DNA of 64,000 nucleotides from CBFHSF01 sp965661055 (lineage in GTDB: Bacteria; Bacteroidota; Bacteroidia; Flavobacteriales; Schleiferiaceae), in assembly GCA_965661055.1 (NCBI GenBank), contig CBFICS010000002.1, positions 131,993 through 195,992 of the forward strand, read 5' to 3'. The notes beneath the pieces were generated by a model that was not told the DNA's origin, did not search any database, and saw only the letters and a program-made list of their open reading frames with translations. Numbering within the stretch: the first letter of the stretch is position 1; each line of letters begins with the position of its first letter. Shown piece by piece: positions 26,318-35,067 of this stretch. Both the position numbers and the translations under genes were made by a program.

Positions 26318-26461
26318 CAAATTAGGATGGAGGTAATAACAAAAAAAATAGGGACAAGGAACTCGGAACTTGGGGCCGGGGTTTATTAACTAGTTGACCT
26401 ATTCCTGATTTTGGTTGACCATCATTAAGAATTCGTCAGTACGGCTCTGTTTTCTTGTTCC

Positions 26462-26803
26462 CTAGTTCCCCTTCTTCACAAACTCAGACTTTAGACTCAT
26501 CGAGCCAAATCCGTCAATCTTGCAATCAATGTTGTGGTCGCCCTCAGTTAGACGAATGTTTTTCACCTTAGTCCCTGCCTTGATTGGTTTTGGGGCTCCC
26601 TTTACGGGGAGGTTTTTAATGACCACAACCGTGTCGCCGTCTTGCAAAAGGTTTCCGTTTGAATCTTTGACTACCAAACCATTGCTGCCTTCTTCACTCG
26701 GATTCCATTCATGACCACACTCTGGGCAAGCGTAAAGGTCTTCACCCATAGAATATCCAAAAGGTGATTTACACGACGGACAAGCTTTCATTTCTTCAGA
26801 CAT
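26462..26803 (-). CDS. PhnA/YjdM-type zinc-ribbon protein
   Basis: 113 residues. An N-terminal zinc ribbon has two CxxC pairs (CPSCKSPFGY and CPECGHEW, residues 8-33). A PhnA domain follows with the hallmark VVKDSNGNLLQDGDTVVVIKNLPVKG and ends IDGFGSMSLKSEFVKK. Despite the phn name, this family is not part of C-P lyase and its exact role is unsettled. It stands alone with its own promoter box. Confidence 0.92.
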   Translation of the reverse strand: MSEEMKACPSCKSPFGYSMGEDLYACPECGHEWNPSEEGSNGLVVKDSNGNLLQDGDTVVVIKNLPVKGAPKPIKAGTKVKNIRLTEGDHNIDCKIDGFGSMSLKSEFVKKGN

Positions 26804-26855
26804 AGTATTGCGGATTAAGGTGTATAAGGATATTGAGACATCCTCTGTAGTCCTG

Positions 26856-26863
26856 CAAATTTA
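26856..26863 (-). promoter_or_regulatory. Bacteroidota -7 box for the PhnA-type gene
   Basis: TAAATTTG on the minus strand, matching TAnnTTTG, 52 bases upstream of the ATG. Confidence 0.35.
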
Positions 26864-26938
26864 GTGTTTTCTTGTGGGAAGTGACTCTGATAAAAATCAT
26901 AAACCACAACCTTTCAAAAAAAGTCAGTGAAAAGGTTT

Positions 26939-28816
26939 TCATTGGGGCCAAAGTGGATAATTTAGTCCGTAGATAATCGGGTTCCCACGGCGTACCTTGA
27001 TTTTTAAATCACGAGCTATAAAGCTTTTCTTTCCCTTGTTCCAAACGTAGGCTTTCACTCGGGCTTTAGAAAAATCCACTTGAATGTCAGATAGCTTTAG
27101 GGTTTGATATACGGTAGTGATCGTGGTGTCTCCTTGAAAAGGCAAAGCGAAATCGCTAAAATCGGACCCGCCCCAGAATATCTTTTGGTCGCCTTCCCAA
27201 ATTTCACTCACTAATACGCCTTGATCTAGTTTTTCGCTAGAAGTTACTTCTACAGAAAGGTCAATAAATTGATAAGGATGGTCGATAACTGAGTTGAGAT
27301 TCACTGTTGCTGAAGGTCCCCATTCTAGTTCTGGGGAAAAGTTAACCGTGGTCAGGTCTTCCTTAGATTCAGGATCAGTTTCATCACTAACGGGCCAAGA
27401 GTTTCTTGAAATTTTGTTCTTAGAAAACAAATAAGTGGTCCCACCAAAGTAGTTGTGTTGAAATTCTAAGTAAGGATAAAACTCTTGAATAATAGGGACA
27501 ATTTTAGCGTTGCTATTAGAAAGACAACCCAAATAGAAAACCTCATGATTTGCGTGGTTTTCTAAAAGGTACTGTTTGAATTCTAATAAACTCTTAAAGC
27601 GATCACTCCAAAAGAGAAAATCGTCAGAAATCAAGTCCTTTTGCAAATAGTATTCGGTAATCTCTTGATGAGAATCAACAAGGTATATTCCAGGGTTGTG
27701 GGTAGAATTTGCACTTTGAAGATCCGTGAGAATCCTTTCATACACCGACTCATAAAAGATAGAGTAATGTCTACGGGTTTCGATAAGAGAGTAGGTGCCA
27801 AGGACCACAATCAATAGTGACCACAGAAAATTTGTCTTTTCACTGAATCGGGGTAGTGATCCGAAAAGTAAAAGCAACAAAAACGGAAAGCTAAAGATCA
27901 AGACAGAAAACTGAAGGACCGCATTGACGTATAGCGAGTAAAAATAACCGATGGACAAAGGGGTCGCGAACCACACTATGGAGATCACTATCCACCGCCA
28001 TTTTACTTCGCTTTTAGAAACCATTCCGTAAACCGTCAAAAGGGCTAATGCAGCGGCCATTGGCCAAGAATAATTCAACGTATAGAACAGGTACTCGCTA
28101 AAAAAATCACTATTAGGTTTTGCCAACCATCCTTCCACTCCTCCTTTGCTCAATTGGTAAAAAAGCACCTTGAGGTGAGGAATGTAGGTAACAAACACAG
28201 CAAGCCCGAAAAAGATATACCTCCATCGGTACTCCTTTTCTACCATGAAAACCCCGGTAAGTCCAACGATAAATACAAATAGTAAACTAAAATGATGATT
28301 GTAAGCACAAAGGGCGGCACTTAATACGTAAAGAATACCATTTTTTAAAAACCCCTTCTGGGGAGATTTTATCATTTGCGACCAAAAGTAGACCATGGTC
28401 AGGGAGAAAAAGAGTCCGCTGATATACGGCCTTGCAATTTGACTGTACATTACAGCATATTGAATGCTTGCCAATAGCGCTGCAGAAAGAAGTCCGGCAG
28501 TTTCGTGAAACCACAGTTTCCCAAGTTTGTACATGTACCACACAGAACCCAGCCCCATCAGTGCAAACGGAAGTTTCACCACCCACTCTTGTGTCCCAAA
28601 CCAATGCGTATAGTAATAGAGAAAAACCTGTACTCCCGCCGGGTGAAAATCAACCATAACCCCTTTTTCTATCAAGTCAGAAAACGTCGAAAAGTCTAAT
28701 CGAAAGAGTGCACTAAACTCATCATGCGTAAAGGGAATTTCTGAAAAGTGAAAAAACCTCAATATCGCAGCAACGACTAGGATTAACCCCAAGGTGTGAC
28801 GATTAGATAGTTTCAT
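26939..28816 (-). CDS. GT39-like membrane glycosyltransferase
   Basis: About 625 residues from the ATG at 28816. The frame is open further upstream, but that part is not membrane-protein-like and the first helix begins right after MKLSNRHTLG. The loop after helix 1 holds IPFTHDEFSALFRLD, with the Asp-Glu pair of the ArnT/PMT catalytic loop. About 10-12 helices follow, then a periplasmic C-terminal part of about 250 residues. Relatives transfer sugars from polyprenyl phosphate donors to lipid or protein on the periplasmic side. Acceptor unknown; no cell-surface polysaccharide genes adjoin it. Confidence 0.8.
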   Translation of the reverse strand: MKLSNRHTLGLILVVAAILRFFHFSEIPFTHDEFSALFRLDFSTFSDLIEKGVMVDFHPAGVQVFLYYYTHWFGTQEWVVKLPFALMGLGSVWYMYKLGKLWFHETAGLLSAALLASIQYAVMYSQIARPYISGLFFSLTMVYFWSQMIKSPQKGFLKNGILYVLSAALCAYNHHFSLLFVFIVGLTGVFMVEKEYRWRYIFFGLAVFVTYIPHLKVLFYQLSKGGVEGWLAKPNSDFFSEYLFYTLNYSWPMAAALALLTVYGMVSKSEVKWRWIVISIVWFATPLSIGYFYSLYVNAVLQFSVLIFSFPFLLLLLFGSLPRFSEKTNFLWSLLIVVLGTYSLIETRRHYSIFYESVYERILTDLQSANSTHNPGIYLVDSHQEITEYYLQKDLISDDFLFWSDRFKSLLEFKQYLLENHANHEVFYLGCLSNSNAKIVPIIQEFYPYLEFQHNYFGGTTYLFSKNKISRNSWPVSDETDPESKEDLTTVNFSPELEWGPSATVNLNSVIDHPYQFIDLSVEVTSSEKLDQGVLVSEIWEGDQKIFWGGSDFSDFALPFQGDTTITTVYQTLKLSDIQVDFSKARVKAYVWNKGKKSFIARDLKIKVRRGNPIIYGLNYPLWPQ

Positions 28817-28965
28817 GAATACGTTGATTGACCTTCTAAAGGTAGGGAAAGATGTACAATTAAAGGAACGGGAGAATGAGGGATTAACGGAATAGTAAAA
28901 CAAGTTGTTTTTAGTGCGGTAAAAAAGTCTGGATTTTAGTTCTTGACTCTTGCGTCCCTAGAACC

Positions 28966-29259
28966 TTAATAATCTATTTCCTTAAAAAATCTTTTGTCTG
29001 CAACAAAGGTCCCAAAAGGCACAACACCAGCAATTAGAGATAAAGTTATGGTTTTTAAATCCCACCGGTATTCCTTCCCAGAAATTACAACCCAAACGCA
29101 ATAGGCAATAAAGAGAACACCGTGAGCCATACCGACAATTCTTGTAGGTTCAGGCATGTCATAAAAGTATTTTAGGGGTACGCAAATGCCTAACAAAAGC
29201 AAAAAGCTAAGGCCTTCAAGCAATCCTAAAATGCGCAGTTGAGAGATCGTAGTTTTCAT
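28966..29259 (-). CDS. DUF3817 family membrane protein
   Basis: 97 residues from the ATG at 29259 (MKTTISQLRILGLLEG). Three membrane helices with the family motifs RILGLLEGLSFLLLLG and KYFYDMPEPTRIVGMAHGVLFIAY, ending with the conserved PFGTFVADKRF. DUF3817 (YdzA-like) proteins are small integral membrane proteins of unknown role. It stands alone; the surrounding gaps hold only degenerate GGAACT-type text. Confidence 0.88.
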   Translation of the reverse strand: MKTTISQLRILGLLEGLSFLLLLGICVPLKYFYDMPEPTRIVGMAHGVLFIAYCVWVVISGKEYRWDLKTITLSLIAGVVPFGTFVADKRFFKEIDY

Positions 29260-29538
29260 TGCGGAAAGATAATACACGGGAACGAGGAAACAAAGGACCA
29301 CATCTTAACCATGGCAGGTTAGCAAGTTGTTGAAAGGGTTAATGGTGAATGATGTTTTTTAGGGATCCGCTTTACAACCTATAATAGGAAAGCAAAAAAA
29401 AAAATTCTCATTCCTAGAACTTGGCTCTTATTCCCTTCATCCCCTTTTTTCTTAACTTTAAACCACCAAATACCAATCTGCCTTATTTTTCCGTTGAGTA
29501 TTAAACCGCTGACTATTAATTTATTGACTTCCCCTTTT
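29260..29538. other. Intergenic region upstream of the macroglobulin gene
   Basis: About 280 bases without a recognisable gene. It holds an A10-type run near 29395 and a TTCCTAGAACTTGG tract (29410-29425) similar to tracts near 26350 and 28940. I see no clear TAnnTTTG box. Confidence 0.4.
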
Positions 29539-32500
29539 ATGAAAGCGATCATCTTTCAGAGACTTTTCTTTGTTGTTACCCTTGTAACTGCCGTTGGATG
29601 TAGTTCCCCAGAACCCAATGTAAACCCTGAATTTGCTGAGTACATAGAAATGTACTCTGAATCGGTAATTTCAAAATCGGACGTCATTGTCATACGATTG
29701 GCAAAGCAAGTGGTTGACTCAGTTCAAGTGTATAAGAAAATTGAAAAAGACCTTATTTCTTTTTCACCCAATGTTGAGGGGGAGCTGTATTGGGTTGACG
29801 AAAGAACCCTCGAATTTAAGCCTTCGGAGTGGCTAGAAAGCAATCGCGAATATGCCGTAACCTTTAAGTTAGGTGAGTTGACCAATGTCCCTAGTGAACT
29901 TGAATCCTTCACATTTGTCGTAAAAACGCTTAAGCAAGACTTTGACATTTCTTCTGGAAAGCTGGTTAATTACAACGATGCAGACCTAACGCATAAATCG
30001 TATTCTGCAGGCGTAAATTTTGCAGATGTGGTTAGAGAAGATGAGGTTCAAAAGGTATTAAGAGCCACCCAAGACGGAAAAGAACTTCCGGTTTCGTGGA
30101 CAAAGCCCAACGGCAAGGTCGCATATTTTAACGTAGACTCGATAGAGCGTAAAAAAGAACGCTCTGTGGTCATGCTTCATTGGGAAAGAGAAGTTTACGG
30201 AGATGAAAATGAAACTACGGAAATAGAGGTATTAGGTTTTAATGAGTTTGGGGTTTCTTCATCTATACTTCAGTCAATGGGTGACCAAACCTTGACAATC
30301 TATTTTTCAGACCCCTTGGCAGAACAAGATTTCCGCGGACTTCTATCAATAGAAGACCTTGCAGAAAGTGACTTCAAGGTAAAGGCCAAAAACAACGAAT
30401 TGGTCTTGTTCTTTAGCAAACACATTGGCGGTGAAAGATTGTTGACCGTCCGCAAGGGTGTAAAGGCAAAAACGGGCGTAAAGACCCAAAATGAATATTC
30501 TCGTAGACTTGTTTTTGAAGAGTATAAGCCAGAGGTTAGATTGGTAGATAACGGAACCTATATTCCCGAAACTAACGGACTCATCTTCAGTTTTGAAGCG
30601 GTAAGCCTTTCTGCTGTAGACGTTCACGTGACAAAGATTTACAAAAACAATGTCCACCAGTACTTTCAGCGAGACATGGAAGACAATGACTATGAGTTAC
30701 GCCGCGTGGGTAAGCCCATTGCCACTAAACACATAAACTTATCACAAGCCGGAAAACAAGACCTGCACCACTGGAAGAGGTATTCGCTAGACCTTTCAAA
30801 AATGGTAAAAATCGATCCGGGGGCTATCTACAAACTTGAGTTTAGAATTCGTCCGGAGTACTCTATGTACACCTGCGAAGGAGAAATAGAACAGCGAGAA
30901 GTAAGTGACCAGTCTAATGATCATTTAGAAACAGAGTGGTCAGACTATTATTATAATAGCGACCATTATTACGATTTTTCAAAGTATAACTGGAAGAAAA
31001 GAGATGACCCCTGTTACTCGGCGTATTACTCAGAGTGGAATCGCAGAGTGTCTACCCGTGTAATTGCTTCAAACATTGGTGTGATTGCCAAAGCGGGCGG
31101 TGATAAGGTTTTAGATATTACCGTTACCGACTTAATTACCGCTAAACCCATTGCTGGCGCTGAGGTGGTTTTACTCAACTACCACAATCAAACCCTGGAA
31201 ACTCTAGTAACAGATCAAAACGGATTTGTCAAGTCAAAGCTTGATGAAAAGCCGTTTTTAATCATTGCCAAGCACAAAGGGCAGTCTACGTATTTAAGCA
31301 TAAAAAATAACCAAGCACTTTCTACCAGTGAGTTTGAAGTAGGAGGCAGCTACACAAAAAAAGGGGTCAACGGATTTATTTACGCCGAAAGGGGAGTGTG
31401 GAGACCTGGCGACAGCATTCATGCAAACTTTATTTTAGAAGACAAAGGGCAAGTACTTCCTGAAAGCTTACCAGTGGTAGCAGAGCTATACAATCCCAAA
31501 AGGCAATTGGTTGACAGGGTCGTGGTAACCCATCCGACCAGCAATTTTTATTACTTCCCGCTTACCACTCAGGCAGACGCCCTTACAGGAAGGTATAATT
31601 TAGAAGTATCGGTGGGCAATAGAAAGTTTAGAAAGAGCCTCCCCATAGAAACCATAAAGCCCAATCGCTTGGCTATAAATTTTGACTTTGATGGCGATAT
31701 GGTCAAAGGGTACGAAACACAAAAAACAGAATTACACGCACAGTGGTTGCACGGTGCCCCGGTAAAAGGTCTAAAGACAAAAGTTGAAATGTCTTTGTAC
31801 AATTACAGCTCACCGTTTAGCAAGTGGAAATCGTATAATTTCTCAAATCAACAATTGAATACCTTTTCAAGAAGGTCTAAGGTAATCTTTGACGGAAACC
31901 TCAATGATAAAGGAAAGGCAGGAATTTCTATAGAGGCCTTGGGCGCCAACACCGCCCCAGGAATGCTCAAAGCCAGCTTTGACACTAAAGTAGAAGAACC
32001 TGGCGGCGGATTTAGCGAGGACCACTTTACCATCAACTACTCTCCTTACTCCCAATACGTGGGTATTCACGTCCCTAAAGGCAACTTATGGGGCAATGCT
32101 TTGACCGTTGATGAAAATCATAAAATTGACTTGGTCCTTGTCAATCCAAAGGGAGAACTTGCCCAATCGGGTAAGGCCAAGGTTAAGGTCTTCCGCATAG
32201 AAAGATCGTGGTGGTGGCACAGAAGTAATCAGTCTATCGGACATTATATTTCAAAAAATGCCCATTCTAAAATACGCGATGAAGAAGTCACTTTCGTGGG
32301 AGGAAAGGCCACAATAAACCTAAAAGTCGACAAGGAGAATTGGGGGAATTATATTATGGTCGTTGAAGACAGCAAAGGACATAAAGCTTCGAGCAGAATT
32401 TACTTTGACTGGCCGTATTGGATGCGAGCCAATCGAATTGAAGGAGAGGAAGCTAGTATTCTTGGTTTCTCAACCGATAAAGACGAGTACAAGGTGGGCG

Positions 32501-35067
32501 AAATGGTAAAAGTAACTTTCCCGAGTAACGCCGGAAGTAAAGCTCTTGTAGCCATTGAAAATGGAATAAAAGTGATTGATAAATTCTGGGTTGAGACGAG
32601 TGAAGGTGAGACGCAGTTTACCATTCCAACCACTACAGAAATGGCTCCCAATGCATTTGTAAACGTAATGTTGTTGCAACCACATTCTGCAACGGCTAAT
32701 GATCGTCCTATTAGGCAATATGGCTATGTTCCCATCCGCGTGAAGCGCAAAGACGACAAGTTAAATCCTGTAATAAAAACGGCCATTACCTATAGACCTG
32801 AAAAACTTTGTGAGATTGTGGTCTCTGAAGCTGAAGGCAAGAAAATGACTTACACCCTTGCTGTGGTTGACGAAGGACTTTTGGGAATTACTAACTTTAA
32901 AACACCAAACCCTTACGACCACTTTAATCAATTTCAAGCCTTGGGGGTAAGAACCTGGGACATGATGGATGATGTGGTTGGAGCGTATGGCGGTGAATTA
33001 GAAAAGCTGCTAAGTTTAGGGGGTGACGGTGCGAACCTCAAAGAGGAAAAGATGAAATCTAACCGCTTTAAGAGTGTCCGCAAGTTTTTGGGATCCTTTA
33101 CTCTTGAGCCCGGGCAAAAAATGACGCATAAATTCATGATGCCCAATTACGTGGGTGCTGTACGAGTAATCGTAGTGGCGGGCAACCTAGACTATGCTTA
33201 TGGCAGTGAAGAGGTTGAGGTCCCAGTGAGAAATCCAGTAATGGTTCAAGCCACCTTGCCAAGAGTCTTACATCCATCAGAAGAAATAGACTTACCGGTT
33301 ACTGTGTTTGCCATGGAAGACCATGTTAAGTCAGTTGATGTTGTGGTAGAAACCAATGATTTGGTAGAGATTTTGGGATCAAAATCTGCTCGTGTAACCT
33401 TTAGTGAAAAGGGTGATAAGATGGTTTACTTCAAAGCGAGGGTTAAAAATGCTGAAGGGGCAGCAGACTTTGTGGTAAAAGCTACCTCAGGAAGTGAAAA
33501 GGCAATTTACGAAGCAAAGCTTTTAGTTCACAGTCCGAATCCTGAAATACAAAATAGCACCTTTATTAAACTTGATCCAGGAAAGTCCATCGACCAGTCT
33601 TTAGAATGGCTTGGTGTGAAAAACACAGGCGTTGGGAATATAGAAATCGGAACTCTGCCCTCGGTGAATTTGAGCAAGAGAATGGGATACCTGCTTCGAT
33701 ATCCATACGGATGTTTAGAGCAAAACGTATCCACGGCATTTCCACAATTGTACCTGAATGACATCAATGAACTGACCCCTGAAGAGAAGGCCATGGTGCG
33801 AAATAACGTATCTACCGTTCTTAACCGTTTAGTGAAATTCCAAAACACCTCAGGTAGCTTTAGGTATTGGCCAACCTATAACTCTTACTACAATGTGTGG
33901 TCAGATATTTACGCAGGTCACTTCTTGGTAGAAGCAGACAGAAAAGGATACACCTTGCCTTCAGGCATTAAAGAGAGATGGTTAAAGCAAGCGGGAGCCG
34001 ACGCAAGAAACGAAGTGTTTGCCAACCATAGTTATTCAAGAGAGTCAGACAGAAACCAACAACTTGCCTACAGGTTATGGGTTTTGGTTAAGGCGGGTGT
34101 ACCAGAAATTGGTTCTATGAACCGACTTAAAGAGCGAGGGTCTCTCAACAGTTTGTCTAAGGTTATGTTGGCCGCCGCTTACGCGGAAATTGGCCAGTCT
34201 ACCGTGGCGGAAGAACTACTGAATAGCACGCCGTTTGAGTTGGAGATTTATCCGGTTTACACCACGTATAACTTTGGATCAAGTATTAGAGATGAAGCCA
34301 TTTGGATGGAGGCTTTATTAAAGCTTGGCAAGGTAGATGAAGCTTACAAAAGGGCTGTGTCGGTTAGTAAGCAGTTGAACGAAGACTCATATTTAAGTAC
34401 GCAGAGTATTTCTTTTGCCTTGCGATCTATGGCCCTAGTATATGAATCTTCAAAACCTTCAGAAAACGGAATGATGGCTGCATTGACCATTGATGGTAAA
34501 GACCACTCTTTTGAAACCGCCCAGAAGCTCAAGACGTTTGCTATTGACGACAAAAACAAAAAAGTAAAAATTGTAAATAATGGGAATGATCCACTGTTGG
34601 TGGTAATTGGGCAGTCGTACAAACCCAAAATGGGATTAGAAGAAGCGTTTGAACGCAACCTAAAAACTAAGATTAGGTTTACCGACGAAAACAATGGGAC
34701 TCTTTTGGTTGACAAACTAGATAGAGGTACTGACTTTATTCTAGAGATCACCATTGATAACCCTACGGAATATTACTTTAACGACTTGGTATTGTCTCAG
34801 TCTGTTCCTTCTGGTTGGGAGATCACAGAGTCTTCACTATACGTTTCAAACACCTTAGAATCATCAAGCAGATACAAAGATGTTAGAGATGATAGAATTG
34901 ACGTCTTCTACGATTTACGCCCGCATGAGAACAAGGTGTTTAGAGTGCGCTTAACGGCAGCCTATAGTGGTAAATATTACTTGCCGGCAACACAAAATGC
35001 TGCCATGTACACAGACAAAATTCAGTCATATATTAAAGGTAAATGGGTTGAAGTCCAGAAAAAATAA
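29539..35067 (+). CDS. Bacterial alpha-2-macroglobulin lipoprotein (YfhM-like)
   Basis: About 1842 residues from the ATG at 29539, which places a lipoprotein signal at the N-terminus (TLVTAVGC, Cys21). The length, the MG-type beta domains, the long bait-like middle and the thioester motif CLEQ (Cys1392 in YPYGCLEQN), followed by an alpha-alpha toroid, are those of bacterial alpha-2-macroglobulins. These trap attacking proteases covalently in the periplasm. The gene overlaps pbpC by 20 bases, the same pairing as E. coli yfhM-pbpC, where the two are thought to guard and repair the wall after outer-membrane breach. Confidence 0.95.
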   Translation: MKAIIFQRLFFVVTLVTAVGCSSPEPNVNPEFAEYIEMYSESVISKSDVIVIRLAKQVVDSVQVYKKIEKDLISFSPNVEGELYWVDERTLEFKPSEWLESNREYAVTFKLGELTNVPSELESFTFVVKTLKQDFDISSGKLVNYNDADLTHKSYSAGVNFADVVREDEVQKVLRATQDGKELPVSWTKPNGKVAYFNVDSIERKKERSVVMLHWEREVYGDENETTEIEVLGFNEFGVSSSILQSMGDQTLTIYFSDPLAEQDFRGLLSIEDLAESDFKVKAKNNELVLFFSKHIGGERLLTVRKGVKAKTGVKTQNEYSRRLVFEEYKPEVRLVDNGTYIPETNGLIFSFEAVSLSAVDVHVTKIYKNNVHQYFQRDMEDNDYELRRVGKPIATKHINLSQAGKQDLHHWKRYSLDLSKMVKIDPGAIYKLEFRIRPEYSMYTCEGEIEQREVSDQSNDHLETEWSDYYYNSDHYYDFSKYNWKKRDDPCYSAYYSEWNRRVSTRVIASNIGVIAKAGGDKVLDITVTDLITAKPIAGAEVVLLNYHNQTLETLVTDQNGFVKSKLDEKPFLIIAKHKGQSTYLSIKNNQALSTSEFEVGGSYTKKGVNGFIYAERGVWRPGDSIHANFILEDKGQVLPESLPVVAELYNPKRQLVDRVVVTHPTSNFYYFPLTTQADALTGRYNLEVSVGNRKFRKSLPIETIKPNRLAINFDFDGDMVKGYETQKTELHAQWLHGAPVKGLKTKVEMSLYNYSSPFSKWKSYNFSNQQLNTFSRRSKVIFDGNLNDKGKAGISIEALGANTAPGMLKASFDTKVEEPGGGFSEDHFTINYSPYSQYVGIHVPKGNLWGNALTVDENHKIDLVLVNPKGELAQSGKAKVKVFRIERSWWWHRSNQSIGHYISKNAHSKIRDEEVTFVGGKATINLKVDKENWGNYIMVVEDSKGHKASSRIYFDWPYWMRANRIEGEEASILGFSTDKDEYKVGEMVKVTFPSNAGSKALVAIENGIKVIDKFWVETSEGETQFTIPTTTEMAPNAFVNVMLLQPHSATANDRPIRQYGYVPIRVKRKDDKLNPVIKTAITYRPEKLCEIVVSEAEGKKMTYTLAVVDEGLLGITNFKTPNPYDHFNQFQALGVRTWDMMDDVVGAYGGELEKLLSLGGDGANLKEEKMKSNRFKSVRKFLGSFTLEPGQKMTHKFMMPNYVGAVRVIVVAGNLDYAYGSEEVEVPVRNPVMVQATLPRVLHPSEEIDLPVTVFAMEDHVKSVDVVVETNDLVEILGSKSARVTFSEKGDKMVYFKARVKNAEGAADFVVKATSGSEKAIYEAKLLVHSPNPEIQNSTFIKLDPGKSIDQSLEWLGVKNTGVGNIEIGTLPSVNLSKRMGYLLRYPYGCLEQNVSTAFPQLYLNDINELTPEEKAMVRNNVSTVLNRLVKFQNTSGSFRYWPTYNSYYNVWSDIYAGHFLVEADRKGYTLPSGIKERWLKQAGADARNEVFANHSYSRESDRNQQLAYRLWVLVKAGVPEIGSMNRLKERGSLNSLSKVMLAAAYAEIGQSTVAEELLNSTPFELEIYPVYTTYNFGSSIRDEAIWMEALLKLGKVDEAYKRAVSVSKQLNEDSYLSTQSISFALRSMALVYESSKPSENGMMAALTIDGKDHSFETAQKLKTFAIDDKNKKVKIVNNGNDPLLVVIGQSYKPKMGLEEAFERNLKTKIRFTDENNGTLLVDKLDRGTDFILEITIDNPTEYYFNDLVLSQSVPSGWEITESSLYVSNTLESSSRYKDVRDDRIDVFYDLRPHENKVFRVRLTAAYSGKYYLPATQNAAMYTDKIQSYIKGKWVEVQKK

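Noticed and set aside
28287..28604. 105-codon frame overlapping the GT39-like gene in another phase
   Set aside because: Lies fully inside a clear coding region and its composition is not protein-like.
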